64,000 nucleotides of DNA, from contig NZ_JAABOP010000001.1 in the NCBI RefSeq assembly GCF_010671595.1, positions 1,426,001 to 1,490,000 of the forward strand, in the 5' to 3' direction. The DNA comes from Muriicola jejuensis (lineage in GTDB: Bacteria; Bacteroidota; Bacteroidia; Flavobacteriales; Flavobacteriaceae). This document shows, piece by piece, positions 51,081 through 60,358 of this stretch; position 1 is the first letter of the stretch, and the number at the start of each line of letters is the position of its first letter. The position numbers and the translations under genes were made by a program. The notes under the pieces are model-generated. The model was not told the DNA's origin and searched no databases. It worked only from the letters and a program-made list of their open reading frames with translations.

Positions 51081-52730
51081 TCACTCATCAAAGATGGATT
51101 TCAGATGCCAATCTTGTCCGGTCATTTCCCAATGTCCGAGAGAGATCGGGATATTACCCATACTGTTAAGCCGGTCCATGAACTCCTTTACCGTAAAGGG
51201 CGTACCCTGGGTTTCTTTCATTTTGGCAAAGTCGGCCATGGCGCTTTCAAGCAGGTATTTCCCCGTGATATAGCTGCTCCCGTAACCGGGTTGCCGCATG
51301 TAGAGGTGTTGTTCGAAGAGCAAAAGTTCCTTTTCGGTCTTCATCCAGCCTCTCGGGGTGTATTCTGAATGGATCCCACCCGCTTCTTCCATGGTCATCA
51401 TATTGGCGTGTGCATAGAGGGATCCCAGGCCCCGGGCAGCGCGCTGGGCGATCATGATATAGACGATCTCCCTGCTCCGGGGGGAATCGTCGTATAATCC
51501 GCCTTGCAGGAACAATTCTTCCACAGCCGTAGCCGTACCCTCGTTGCGGGAATCAAAGATGTTGTAGAGAAGGGGTCCCCTTCGGATCTCACTCTGGTGG
51601 GGTTCTTCCCGCATCCGTGCCAACTCGAACCAGTGGTAGAAATGGGAATAGAGGGGCCTGGGGTCATAGTGTTCCCCGATCACGAAAAAATTGCGCTTCT
51701 CCTCCGGGACAAAGTTGCCCAGGTGTTCACGGAGGGCGGGTTCAAAATAGTCCCTGACCGTAACGATGTCCTGCCCGCCAAGGAAGGCCATAAGGCTTTC
51801 CGCGGCTCTGTCGGCCATTTCTTCATAGGCCTCCGGACTGTTTGCTGCCACCATGGGTGGAAGAGCCCTGTTCCGGTGCTCCTCCATTTTCAGGGAAGAC
51901 CAGGCCCGTGCCAGTTCCCTTTTTAACAACATCACCTCGTCCTCCCAGTTCAGGGGTACCAGATGCACGTTCTGGAGGTACCAGGTATAGTTCTCTTTAC
52001 CAATCCCTGACGGACCATTCTTTTTACCGCCTTCATTTCTCAACCAGACAGCGAATTCTTCTGTGGATGATATGGCCTCATTTACGGCCTTTACCAGTTG
52101 GGAATCACGGGTTACACCTTCGCGAGTTAGTATTTCCCTAAGGTCCCTGACCTGATCTTCAATGACCCGTATTCCGGCCTTCCAGAGTTCGGCGGCATTC
52201 CCGGTCAGATTCTCCCGTGCCTGTGCATTCAGAGAAGGGATGACGCTGAGGTCAGAGAGCAGTCGCTTTCTTTCTTCCGGGTTCAGGGGGAAGGAATAGG
52301 TCCAGAGCTCCGTGGTCTTGTGATGGGTGGGCCCTTCGTGTGCAGGTACATCCGACTGGTAGGTCCAAACCGACTTGTAAAAAGCCGGGTCCCTTTCCCA
52401 GGGTTTGAGGATTCGGTGGTTGAAATCATATCCGTTCATCTCCGCCCAGACCAGCATCCAGTCTACTTTTTGAGGGACCTCCCAGCCTGTGGTGTCTATG
52501 GAAGTAAGCCGACTCCTAAGTTCCAGGAACCGGGGCCACCTGTTTTCAAAGGTCTCAGCGGTGTAATCGGGTGCTCCATTGCGCATAGGGGGTTCCTCAA
52601 AGGCACGCCAGGTCTTGAACAGGTCCTCAAGATCGCCATAGGAGGGGCTGTTATCCCTTTTATCATTTCCTTGTCCCGTCAGGGAAAATGAAAGCAAAAG
52701 GGCAAAGCAAAGGGGATAGTATTTTCTCAT
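51081..52730 (-). CDS. DUF885 family secreted protein
   Basis: This 549-residue protein has a signal peptide ([14 protein letters not shown]) and a long helical DUF885 domain. Part of the C-terminal half, [24 protein letters not shown] followed by [16 protein letters not shown], matches the conserved region where most members show an EGWAxYxE metal-like motif. Here it is EGTATAVEE, a clear variant. Many DUF885 proteins are considered putative metallopeptidases, and this variant may differ in activity. It precedes the SIMPL lipoprotein gene. Confidence 0.82.
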   Translation of the reverse strand: MRKYYPLCFALLLSFSLTGQGNDKRDNSPSYGDLEDLFKTWRAFEEPPMRNGAPDYTAETFENRWPRFLELRSRLTSIDTTGWEVPQKVDWMLVWAEMNGYDFNHRILKPWERDPAFYKSVWTYQSDVPAHEGPTHHKTTELWTYSFPLNPEERKRLLSDLSVIPSLNAQARENLTGNAAELWKAGIRVIEDQVRDLREILTREGVTRDSQLVKAVNEAISSTEEFAVWLRNEGGKKNGPSGIGKENYTWYLQNVHLVPLNWEDEVMLLKRELARAWSSLKMEEHRNRALPPMVAANSPEAYEEMADRAAESLMAFLGGQDIVTVRDYFEPALREHLGNFVPEEKRNFFVIGEHYDPRPLYSHFYHWFELARMREEPHQSEIRRGPLLYNIFDSRNEGTATAVEELFLQGGLYDDSPRSREIVYIMIAQRAARGLGSLYAHANMMTMEEAGGIHSEYTPRGWMKTEKELLLFEQHLYMRQPGYGSSYITGKYLLESAMADFAKMKETQGTPFTVKEFMDRLNSMGNIPISLGHWEMTGQDWHLKSIFDE

Positions 52731-52811
52731 CAGGAGTCTGTTTTAGAATGCACACAGGCTAAAGTAGGAATTTCGGGCAAGATGGAAGTGTCTACCGGAT
52801 GTGCCATTCGG

Positions 52812-53624
52812 TCACAATCCGAGTGTTGACCGGAGCCGATCCCACTGGGTCCTGAACCAGCTTGTTTTCTGACTCAGGTCCTTATCTTCCAGAATTTTCA
52901 TGGCATCCTCATACCCCTTGTTGATGATCTCCTGGATCTGGCTTGTATCGGCCCGGTCAAAGGTAGATAGGTCGGGCTTGATTAGCAGGTCGGCATTTTC
53001 AGTCTGAAGTTTAGCAGCCTGTTGCATGATAAAGTGGAAACTGTTCATAAGAACATCCAGGATGTTTTCGGGGTCTTTGTATTCGTGTTCGGCATTCAGG
53101 TCTACGCCGATGACGTATTCAGCCCCGATCTCCCGGAGGGTTTTAATAGGAACATTCTCGACAATACCCCCGTCTAACAACATTCTCCCCCCGATCTTTA
53201 CCGGTTTGAACAGGCCCGGAATGCAGGTACTGGCCATAACGGCCTGGGCGACCGAACCTTCCCTCAAAATCACTTTCTCCCCTTTGCTGGCATCGGTGGC
53301 GATGATGGCCAGGGGGATGTCTGCATCTTCTATGCGCTGGTCGCCGATATGATCCACGAGGAGTTCCCCGAATTTTTCATTGGATAACAGGCTGTATCTG
53401 GAAAGGGAGATACTGGTGATATCCATCCATTTCAGCTTACAGGAGATCTCGTTGATCTCCTTCCAGTTCTTCCCAAAAGCATAGAGGGCCGCTACGAAGG
53501 CACCGATGCTTGTTCCAGTGATAAATTCTATCCTGGCCTCCCTCTCCTCGAGTGCCTTTAGCACGCCAATATGTGCGGCCCCCAGCACGGCACCTCCCCC
53601 GAGGGCAAGACCCATTTTTTTCAT
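52812..53624 (-). CDS. patatin-like phospholipase
   Basis: This 270-residue lipid acyl hydrolase has the oxyanion GGGAVLGAAHIG, the nucleophile Ser in FITGTSIGAFVAALYA (GxSxG), and the catalytic Asp in LLDGGIVENVPI (DGG). The domain is of the RssA/NTE-like bacterial type. There is no signal peptide, so it is cytoplasmic or membrane-associated. It stands alone between the DUF885 gene and the adenylate cyclase gene. Confidence 0.93.
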   Translation of the reverse strand: MKKMGLALGGGAVLGAAHIGVLKALEEREARIEFITGTSIGAFVAALYAFGKNWKEINEISCKLKWMDITSISLSRYSLLSNEKFGELLVDHIGDQRIEDADIPLAIIATDASKGEKVILREGSVAQAVMASTCIPGLFKPVKIGGRMLLDGGIVENVPIKTLREIGAEYVIGVDLNAEHEYKDPENILDVLMNSFHFIMQQAAKLQTENADLLIKPDLSTFDRADTSQIQEIINKGYEDAMKILEDKDLSQKTSWFRTQWDRLRSTLGL

Positions 53625-53738
53625 AGAGATGTTATTTCAGATATTACCGATAAGTATATCTAGACTCGGGATAATTTACATTAAAATGTTTATTTGACTG
53701 TTCATTGGATGAATACCATTTTAGGGAATTCCGAGAAT

Positions 53739-55499
53739 TTACTTTAGAAAATACATTTTCAAGGCTCCACGGTTTTTGACCTCAATTTCTCCTCGGTATT
53801 CGCACTCGTACTCTTGCTTAATCTCCATGTAAGTGGTTTCAGAGATATTGATCCGACCGGGTTGGGAATTCGCCTCCATGCGCGAAGCGATATTCACGGT
53901 ATCCCCCCAGATGTCGTACTGCCATTTTTTTATCCCTACAATCCCTGCAACAACGGGCCCGGAATGCAGTCCGACCCTGATCTCAAAATGATTTAGCCCA
54001 TCCTTTGCTCCCCGGGTTTTGGCAACAAAGGCGGTCATTTCCTTGGCTGCTTTAATGGCATTCAGCGCGTGTGAGGAATTGGGCGTGGGCAGTCCGCTTG
54101 CACACATATAGGAATCTCCCACCGTTTTAATTTTCTCTAACCCGTAGGCTGAGGAAATCTCATCAAATTTTTTGAAATAGCTGTCGATACTTTCTACAAG
54201 TCTAACAGGTTCTGTATGTTCTGCTATTTTCGAAAATTCCACAAAATCAGTGAACAAAACAGTGACTGCTTCACATTTTACAGCCTCAACGCGACCATTG
54301 CTCTTTAATTCCTTGGCTATTTCTGAGGGCAAAATATTGAGAAGCAACTTCTCTGATTTTTTTTTCTCTTTGGAAATACTTCGATAATACCAGAATAAGG
54401 TTATGAGTCCTACTAACGTAAATCCCAGTATAATGCGCTGATTTCTCTTCTGCTGGTTGAGCAGGTCAACCTCTACCTGTTTTTGAGACACTTCAAAGTC
54501 TGTCCGCAAGTCGGCCATGGATTGTACGGCCTTGATGTTGTTTACACTATCCCGGTAGGCAACATGATCTTTATAGTGTTTTAGAGAGGCGCTGGTGTTT
54601 CCAACGGTTTCATAAAGTTCAGACAGTTTGAGGTTTGCATCACTAATCTGGTCCTTTAACCCGTATTGTCTTGCTAGATTCAGGCTTCTTTGGGCATATT
54701 TGATGGCAGCTTCACTATCGCCTTTCTCTAATTCAATTTCGGCTATGGAAAGGAGATATACACTTATAGGGTAATAGTCTTTATAGGCTTCCAATATGCG
54801 AACTGCTTCATTGATATTTTTTTCGCCGAGGTCGTTTTGTCCCAGGTTGGCATAAACCATACCCATATTTCCCAGCGTATAGGCTTTGCCGATGTCATAA
54901 TTCTCTAATTCAAATAATTGCTCTGCTTCTTTGAAATAGACCAACGCCGAATCATATACTTTCTGGCCAAGGAGTGCGTCGCCCGCATTGGAAAGTGTGG
55001 CAGCCAGGGCAACCCTATCTGTATATTTGCGCAATGCCGTGACTGCTTTATGGTAGTAAAGCATTGCATTCTCGTGATTATCAGAGATCGTATAGATATC
55101 TGCAATCGCACCATAGGCACTTCCTTCGAGGGACCCGAGACCTTCCCTTTTAGAGATTTCTGCACATTTAATATAAGCTTCAAGTGCTTTTTCAAGTTCA
55201 CCCATTTGTATGTGGGCATTACCCTTCTGAAAATACCCCTGTGATAAATAGTCAGAATTATTATTTATGCGGGCAAGGGCTATCAATTCTTCAGCATATT
55301 CAACGACAAGTTCAAAATTGTTGATCTCGTTAAAAGCCAGGTCACTGAGTAATTGAAGTTTCGCATCACCAGTTACGGTGTCTGCCTTATAAACTGCAGT
55401 CAGTCTATCTGCGACCCTTTGGTCTTGGGCAAATAAAGTGATGGAAATAACCCAAAAAAGGCCTATTAGAATGTAATAGGCCTTTGTTTGTATAACCAT
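53739..55499 (-). CDS. TPR-domain class III adenylate cyclase
   Basis: This 586-residue protein has a signal peptide (1-25), about six TPR units (~50-330), one membrane span (355-372) and a cytoplasmic cyclase domain (~395-586) behind a short coupling helix (LLLNILPSEIAKELK). All active-site residues are present: metal-binding Asp418 (LFTDF) and Asp462 (VGDSYM), substrate-selecting Lys458 and Asp529 (the ATP-type pair), and transition-state Asn536 and Arg540. It should therefore make cAMP in response to a signal sensed by periplasmic TPRs. It lies 2 bases after a small gene. By eye its DNA is AT-richer than the neighbours. Confidence 0.92.
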   Translation of the reverse strand: MVIQTKAYYILIGLFWVISITLFAQDQRVADRLTAVYKADTVTGDAKLQLLSDLAFNEINNFELVVEYAEELIALARINNNSDYLSQGYFQKGNAHIQMGELEKALEAYIKCAEISKREGLGSLEGSAYGAIADIYTISDNHENAMLYYHKAVTALRKYTDRVALAATLSNAGDALLGQKVYDSALVYFKEAEQLFELENYDIGKAYTLGNMGMVYANLGQNDLGEKNINEAVRILEAYKDYYPISVYLLSIAEIELEKGDSEAAIKYAQRSLNLARQYGLKDQISDANLKLSELYETVGNTSASLKHYKDHVAYRDSVNNIKAVQSMADLRTDFEVSQKQVEVDLLNQQKRNQRIILGFTLVGLITLFWYYRSISKEKKKSEKLLLNILPSEIAKELKSNGRVEAVKCEAVTVLFTDFVEFSKIAEHTEPVRLVESIDSYFKKFDEISSAYGLEKIKTVGDSYMCASGLPTPNSSHALNAIKAAKEMTAFVAKTRGAKDGLNHFEIRVGLHSGPVVAGIVGIKKWQYDIWGDTVNIASRMEANSQPGRINISETTYMEIKQEYECEYRGEIEVKNRGALKMYFLK

Positions 55500-55501
55500 G
55501 G

Positions 55502-55873
55502 TTATTTTTGTTTCGGTTGAATCTTAATGCGGGGATCAAACTTTTTGCGCTGCCCTGCACCGTCTTTTCCAAGCCATCCAGTGCCTGCTGTTGTCCATTC
55601 TATATAATAATCTTCCCATTGGTCACTTCCGATGTCAGGATTGACCGTGCCTTGCCAGTTTATAGAATTTGGAAGTTGTTTAGGATCGGGCTTGAAAACA
55701 TCAAAAGACATAGGTTTTTCTGAAATTTTTGTGATTGCCGCTACACCCGAACCAGGTTCAATAACCCAGGTAATTTGATCACCCTGTACGGCATTCGTAG
55801 TTCCTTCATCTGACATGGTCAATTTTCCTGTTTTAGGATCACTTCCGGTAATTTTAATGATAATGTCTCCCAT
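55502..55873 (-). CDS. unrecognised 123-residue protein paired with the cyclase
   Basis: This soluble protein lacks a signal peptide. It looks beta-rich: IIIKITGSDPKTGKLTMSDEGTT, QGDQITWVIEPGSGVAAITKI, then a Trp-rich stretch containing INWQGTVNPDIGSDQWEDYYIEWT and GTGWLGKDGAGQRKKFDP. No family is recognised. The close of its frame is 2 bases from the cyclase ATG, so the two are probably co-translated and functionally linked. A cytoplasmic small protein upstream of a TPR cyclase might be a sensor partner or target, which is inference. Confidence 0.7.
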   Translation of the reverse strand: MGDIIIKITGSDPKTGKLTMSDEGTTNAVQGDQITWVIEPGSGVAAITKISEKPMSFDVFKPDPKQLPNSINWQGTVNPDIGSDQWEDYYIEWTTAGTGWLGKDGAGQRKKFDPRIKIQPKQK

Positions 55874-56059
55874 TTATTTAAATTTTAGTTGGTTTGAGTT
55901 TTAATCAACAAGATACTATTTTTTATTCCGAAGTCTTCATTCGGCTCTGCAATTAAGTTGTTAATACAAATACGTGTTACTATAGACAAATATCTATTCA
56001 TGGGGGATATATATTTACAAATAATGATTAACTAGGGATTTTTAGCAGAACTAAACGAG

Positions 56060-57088
56060 ATGGACTCACCTGATATTAAAAAGGCCGTCAATAAGAGCCT
56101 TGATTATCTTTGGTCTAGAAATGCAAACGGATTCTGGGAAGGATTCCCAACTCTGGCCGGAACTTCCGATATCTGGGTCACCGGTTTTGTACTGGCTCAT
56201 ATTTCGTCTCTTACCGGAAATACATCTACCAGGCAAAGGACCCATGAATTTCTAATTAACGCCCGTCATCCTCAGGGAGGGTGGTCTTACAGCGCTATCG
56301 TTCCCCCAGATGCAGATTCTACAGCCTGGTGCCTGGCTGCGCTCAGTGGCCAGCAGAATCTCACTAAAGATATGCTGAAAGCATCCAGAACTTTCCTTTG
56401 GGGTCACTATACAGGCAAAGGGATCGCTACCTATATCCCCGCTTCGGGAATTCAGCAGTTCATTGGGGCACCTTCTGAAGAGTTCATGACTGGCTGGTAC
56501 AATGCTCACCCGGATGTTTCCATAGCAGCCGTACTGGCAGATATTCATGGCATTCATATGCCTGAAACTCTTGATTGGATAGCAGGTTTGCCCAAGAAAG
56601 ACGGAATGATAGCTTCCTACTGGTGGCGCAGCCCTTTTTATAGCACGGCCCTTTACCTCAGGGCAATTAAGGCCCTTAAAAAGAACCTGAGTACAGTGGA
56701 TCAATCAATATTGGTGACCACCCTTCAAAGAGATCAGATGGATAATGGAGGATACGGGTTGGATGATTCGGACACCCCTGACATTTTTAGCGCTGCTTTG
56801 GCCTTAGAATGCATGATTTACCTAGAGAAGGATGTGTTGAGCGATAACATGAAGGCATGCGTCAATTATTTGCTGAGTGCGCAAAACCCAGACGGCAGTT
56901 GGGAAGGTCATCTCATCTTACGCCTTCCGGCACCTGACGTTTTGGATCCTGAAACGGTCTTTTCCTGGAATAACCCGGAGGGCGGAGGAAATTCATTCAT
57001 TGCAGACAGGGCCGGACTTTTCACTACTACCCTAGCCTGCCATTCCCTCGCACTTTGGGGAGAAAAGATAAGCGCATCCAAACAATGA
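56060..57088 (+). CDS. squalene/terpene-cyclase-like alpha-barrel protein
   Basis: This 342-residue protein has prenyltransferase/squalene-oxidase repeats: GGWSYS (73-78), GGYGLDD (230-236) and NPDGSWEG (276-283) are QW-like. The segment PPDADSTAW (82-90) aligns with the DxDD proton-donor motif of class II cyclases, but reads D84-A-D86-S87, so the third acid is Ser. A second acidic cluster, DDSDTPD, lies at 235-241. The protein is about half the size of squalene-hopene cyclase. Its stop overlaps the next gene's ATG (ATGA). It could be a non-canonical terpene cyclase or a related barrel with another role. Confidence 0.78.
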   Translation: MDSPDIKKAVNKSLDYLWSRNANGFWEGFPTLAGTSDIWVTGFVLAHISSLTGNTSTRQRTHEFLINARHPQGGWSYSAIVPPDADSTAWCLAALSGQQNLTKDMLKASRTFLWGHYTGKGIATYIPASGIQQFIGAPSEEFMTGWYNAHPDVSIAAVLADIHGIHMPETLDWIAGLPKKDGMIASYWWRSPFYSTALYLRAIKALKKNLSTVDQSILVTTLQRDQMDNGGYGLDDSDTPDIFSAALALECMIYLEKDVLSDNMKACVNYLLSAQNPDGSWEGHLILRLPAPDVLDPETVFSWNNPEGGGNSFIADRAGLFTTTLACHSLALWGEKISASKQ

Positions 57089-58095
57089 GTAAAGATAACC
57101 AGGTATCCTTTATAGATTGGCATGATCACTTTGGACGTATCTTTTTCAAAGCATGGAAGAGAGTGGGTCTGCCAGATCCGGCTGGACATATTACCAGGTA
57201 TATCGCACAACGGGAACACCAGCAATTACCTGGTGATTGGATTAAGACAAACCATAAGATTTCCCCAGGAATTCATGGGACAAGACTTTATTCGGTATAT
57301 GGATTTGGAAATATTGTTGGGAATGTTTTTTCAGATCTGTTTGGTTTGAGCCCGGAGCAAAAAGAAAAGGCATCAGACTGGTGCGGCCGTTTTAATCTGG
57401 GAATCAGCCTTTTTGATTTTATCACCGATGAACAGGAAGGCGCAACAGAACTGATCAAATTACCTGTATTTCAGAAGTTTTCGAAATCAGATACTGCAGA
57501 GCGGACAGTTTTAACACCGGCACAGGAGTTACTTGTCAAGCTTACTGCTGATGTCCTAGAAGAGTTCATACAAACGGGATTCAGTCTGGAAGATCTTCAG
57601 CCGTTATTCGATGCCCAGCTCTACCTGTCCCAGAAAAAGATTCACATGTCTGTAGACCTTTTGAAGATCCAGAAGGCCCTATTCATAAAATCAGCCGAAC
57701 CATTTTCTCTTATGGCTGCTTTCGTAGCCAGACATGGTGGGTTAAAGGATCAGGAGCGGATGAAACGGAACCGGAGTCTGGGGCAAGTTTTAGGCAAATT
57801 ATACTGGATGGTTGACGATGCGCGTGACATCTGGACAGATTTGAACGAAGGAAATTGGAATCTCTTTCTGGCTGAAGTTGCACGTTTAGATCCCGCTCTT
57901 TTCCAAGAAGAAAATCAAGTGTATAACCAAAAGGAAATAACAGATATTTTACAATTGGTCGCTTATCCTGAGGCACTAACCCATGCTGTTTTAGAAGAAC
58001 TAACGGGAGCTCTTGATTCCCTCCACACTACTCAGAAAACAAAAGATAAGACCATGGGATTGATTGCTGCTTCTTTGCAGGAGTGGTTAGGATAA
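57085..58095 (+). CDS. class I isoprenoid-synthase-like protein
   Basis: This 336-residue, almost all-helical protein has two acidic motifs placed like those of class I prenyl/terpene synthases. The first is LFDFITDE (Asp111, Asp115, Glu116), a D-x3-DE. The second is MVDDARDIWTDLNEG (Asp244, Asp245, Asp248, Asp252), a DDxxD. They are 130 residues apart, as in prenyl synthases. Overall similarity to any one family is low. It starts at ATG 57085, overlapping the barrel gene, and the two proteins would supply separate beta-like and alpha domains of a terpenoid enzyme. It converges with the RhlE gene. Confidence 0.7.
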   Translation: MSKDNQVSFIDWHDHFGRIFFKAWKRVGLPDPAGHITRYIAQREHQQLPGDWIKTNHKISPGIHGTRLYSVYGFGNIVGNVFSDLFGLSPEQKEKASDWCGRFNLGISLFDFITDEQEGATELIKLPVFQKFSKSDTAERTVLTPAQELLVKLTADVLEEFIQTGFSLEDLQPLFDAQLYLSQKKIHMSVDLLKIQKALFIKSAEPFSLMAAFVARHGGLKDQERMKRNRSLGQVLGKLYWMVDDARDIWTDLNEGNWNLFLAEVARLDPALFQEENQVYNQKEITDILQLVAYPEALTHAVLEELTGALDSLHTTQKTKDKTMGLIAASLQEWLG

Positions 58096-58114
58096 GCAGC
58101 CCGTATCTTCCTTC

Positions 58115-59383
58115 TTATCTTTTTTTCCTACGAAATCCCTGTGTGTGCCGCCCGTTATTATTGTTACGGTTGGCAAAAAACTCCTGCTTCCTGCGCTGTT
58201 TCTCTTTTTCCATTTCCTTCTTTTCCGCTGCATTCATGGGGCGGTCCGTCTGGGGGAAGGGATGGTCCGTGATGACCTCGATCTTCTGGCGGGTCAGTTT
58301 TTCGATATCGGTGATAAAGGCGTTCTCCTCAGGTTCACAAATGGATATTGAAATACCCTCTTCACCGGCACGGCCACAGCGCCCGATTCGGTGCACATAG
58401 GTCTCAGGTTCATTGGGGATGTCGTAGTTGATCACATGCCGGAGTTTGTCTATGTCTATTCCCCGGGCGGCGATATCGGTCGCTACGAGTACTCTCTTTT
58501 TCCCGTCCTTGAAATCATTCAGGGCCTTTTGGCGCTGGTTCTGGGATTTGTTCCCGTGGATGGCAGCCGCTTCGATCCTCTTTTTATGAAGGTTGCGGAC
58601 GATCTTGTCGGCCCCGTGTTTGGTACGTGAAAAAAGAAGTACCTGATCCATCTCCGGATCCTGAAGGATATGCAGGAGGAGGTCGTTCTTGTTGGCTTTG
58701 TTGGTGGTGTAAAGGTACTGCTGGATGGTCTCCGCCGTCGAAGACACGGGACTGACGGCCACCTTTTTGGGGTTCTTCAGGATTTGACGGGACAATTCCA
58801 CAATACTCTGGGGCATGGTGGCCGAAAAGAAGAGGGACTGTCGCTGTTTGGGCAGTTTGGCAATGATCTTTTTAATGTCGTGGATAAAACCCATGTCGAG
58901 CATGCGGTCTGCCTCATCCAGTACAAAATATTTGATGTGATCCAGGGTGATATAGCCCTGGTTCATCAGGTCCAGTAATCGACCCGGCGTGGCCACCAGG
59001 ATATCCACCCCGTTGCGCAGTGCAGTGGTTTGGGCATTCTGGGAGACACCCCCAAAAATAACCGTGTTCCGCAGATGGGTGTATTTGCCGTACTCGGTAA
59101 AGCTCTCAGCGATCTGAATGGCCAGTTCCCGTGTAGGGGTCACAACCAGAGCCTGTATACTTCTTTTACCCTTGCCGTGTTCTGTTTCGTTAGCAAGGTG
59201 CTGTAAGATAGGGATGGCAAAGGCTGCGGTCTTCCCGGTTCCCGTTTGTGCACTGCCGATGACATCTTCTCTGCCCAGGGCAAGGGGAATGGCGCTGGCC
59301 TGGATGTCAGTTGGAATAATATAGTCCACATCTTTAAGTGCTTTAAGGATGGGAGGGATCAATTTAAGATCTTCAAAGGTCAT
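58115..59383 (-). CDS. rhlE: DEAD-box RNA helicase, RhlE type
   Basis: This 422-residue ATP-dependent RNA helicase has the Q motif region ([13 protein letters not shown]), motif [12 protein letters not shown], Ia PTRELAIQI, motif II DEAD in [14 protein letters not shown], motif III SAT, and motif [16 protein letters not shown] basic tail ([19 protein letters not shown]) follows, as in RhlE. It functions in RNA remodelling and ribosome or RNA decay pathways. The start is ATG 59383. An in-frame TTG 15 bases upstream is less likely. Confidence 0.94.
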   Translation of the reverse strand: MTFEDLKLIPPILKALKDVDYIIPTDIQASAIPLALGREDVIGSAQTGTGKTAAFAIPILQHLANETEHGKGKRSIQALVVTPTRELAIQIAESFTEYGKYTHLRNTVIFGGVSQNAQTTALRNGVDILVATPGRLLDLMNQGYITLDHIKYFVLDEADRMLDMGFIHDIKKIIAKLPKQRQSLFFSATMPQSIVELSRQILKNPKKVAVSPVSSTAETIQQYLYTTNKANKNDLLLHILQDPEMDQVLLFSRTKHGADKIVRNLHKKRIEAAAIHGNKSQNQRQKALNDFKDGKKRVLVATDIAARGIDIDKLRHVINYDIPNEPETYVHRIGRCGRAGEEGISISICEPEENAFITDIEKLTRQKIEVITDHPFPQTDRPMNAAEKKEMEKEKQRRKQEFFANRNNNNGRHTQGFRRKKR

Positions 59384-59691
59384 ATTGTTTTCTTTCAAGC
59401 CGCAAAAGTACTACTAAATGAGCCGACAGCATAGGGAATAGAGCAATAACTGCCTGAGGTTGACCTATCCTGAGACTATCCGGCTTAAATAGGCTTGTGT
59501 TTTGAAGAATTTGTTCATTTCAGGCCTAATGGAGTTTTTGAGACATGAGATGCGGACAATATCTATTGAAATGATAGAAGAAATGGGAGGTAGGGTCCCG
59601 TAAAATATCCGTATCTTTTAACAGGCTATGGCGATCGATCAGAAGACCCAGAAGTCTAAACAAGATCGCGGACCCTTTAAAATCTGACCGT
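59384..59691. other. 308-base intergenic region upstream of rhlE and the DUF3185 gene
   Basis: Divergent gap. I see no tRNA, terminator or repeat. TATCTTTT (59612-59619) is a one-mismatch -7 element on the plus strand, followed by a 19-codon frame starting at ATG 59628 (MAIDQKTQKSKQ...), ending four bases before the DUF3185 start. Whether that frame is translated is unknown. Confidence 0.4.
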
Positions 59692-59910
59692 ATGAAAAGA
59701 ATTATTGGAATCCTACTTCTGCTACTGGCAGTCTATCTGGGATATACCGGAATTACGAAATTTTCTGACAGTTCATCCTCGGTAGACATCCTGGGGGTGG
59801 AACTCAAGGCGGAGGATAACCAGCAAAAGAACACCTCTTACATCTTTATCGGCTTTGCCGTCATTGCAGCCATAGGCGGGATCGCACTGGTCAGATCAGA
59901 CAGCAAATAA
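59692..59910 (+). CDS. DUF3185-type small membrane protein
   Basis: This 72-residue protein has two hydrophobic segments, IIGILLLLLAVYLGYTGITK and FIGFAVIAAIGGIALV, separated by a short polar loop (SDSSSSVDILGVELKAED). That layout is that of DUF3185. No function is known. It converges with the following minus-strand gene across 23 bases. Confidence 0.72.
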   Translation: MKRIIGILLLLLAVYLGYTGITKFSDSSSSVDILGVELKAEDNQQKNTSYIFIGFAVIAAIGGIALVRSDSK

Positions 59911-59933
59911 GATCATAGAATGTCTCGGGTCTA

Positions 59934-60236
59934 TTACAGGATGAGGATAAGGAGCAGGATAACGATCAGTGCTCCGGCAGAAATATAGATCCCGTTCCCG
60001 GTAGTACGCAACTGGGTTTTGATGGCTCGCACCTCCATTCTCAGGGCTTTTTTTTCTGCCCGTTCCAGGTTGGATTTGTCCATGGCTTTGATCTCTTCCA
60101 GGCGGTCTAGCATGACCCTTACCTCAGCCGGAATCTCCGTGGGTTCTGGTGTTTTATCTTTCTTTGCAGCCTGAACGGGGGAAGACAGGCCCAGGGTAAA
60201 AGAGAGGAGAAGAGCCATTAGGGTCGCTTTTTTCAT
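59934..60236 (-). CDS. small secreted/membrane protein with C-terminal anchor
   Basis: This 100-residue protein has a signal peptide (LMALLLSFTLGLSSPVQA), a charged helical middle (AEVRVMLDRLEEIKAMDKSNLERAEKKALRMEVRAIKTQL) and a C-terminal hydrophobic segment (IYISAGALIVILLLILIL). This arrangement is common in Bacteroidota, but its role is unknown. ATG at 60236 is chosen because it begins the signal peptide. Frame continues upstream without support. Confidence 0.72.
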   Translation of the reverse strand: MKKATLMALLLSFTLGLSSPVQAAKKDKTPEPTEIPAEVRVMLDRLEEIKAMDKSNLERAEKKALRMEVRAIKTQLRTTGNGIYISAGALIVILLLILIL

Positions 60237-60358
60237 TGGGTTAATTTTACGGTTGGACATCAATGTAGCTTTTTTCCAAGAATCCATGAGATGTTTCCCG
60301 GACAATAAAGCAAAGGACTCCTAGGTTTTGGAAAAGGAAGGAATCAGGCCTCTGTATT

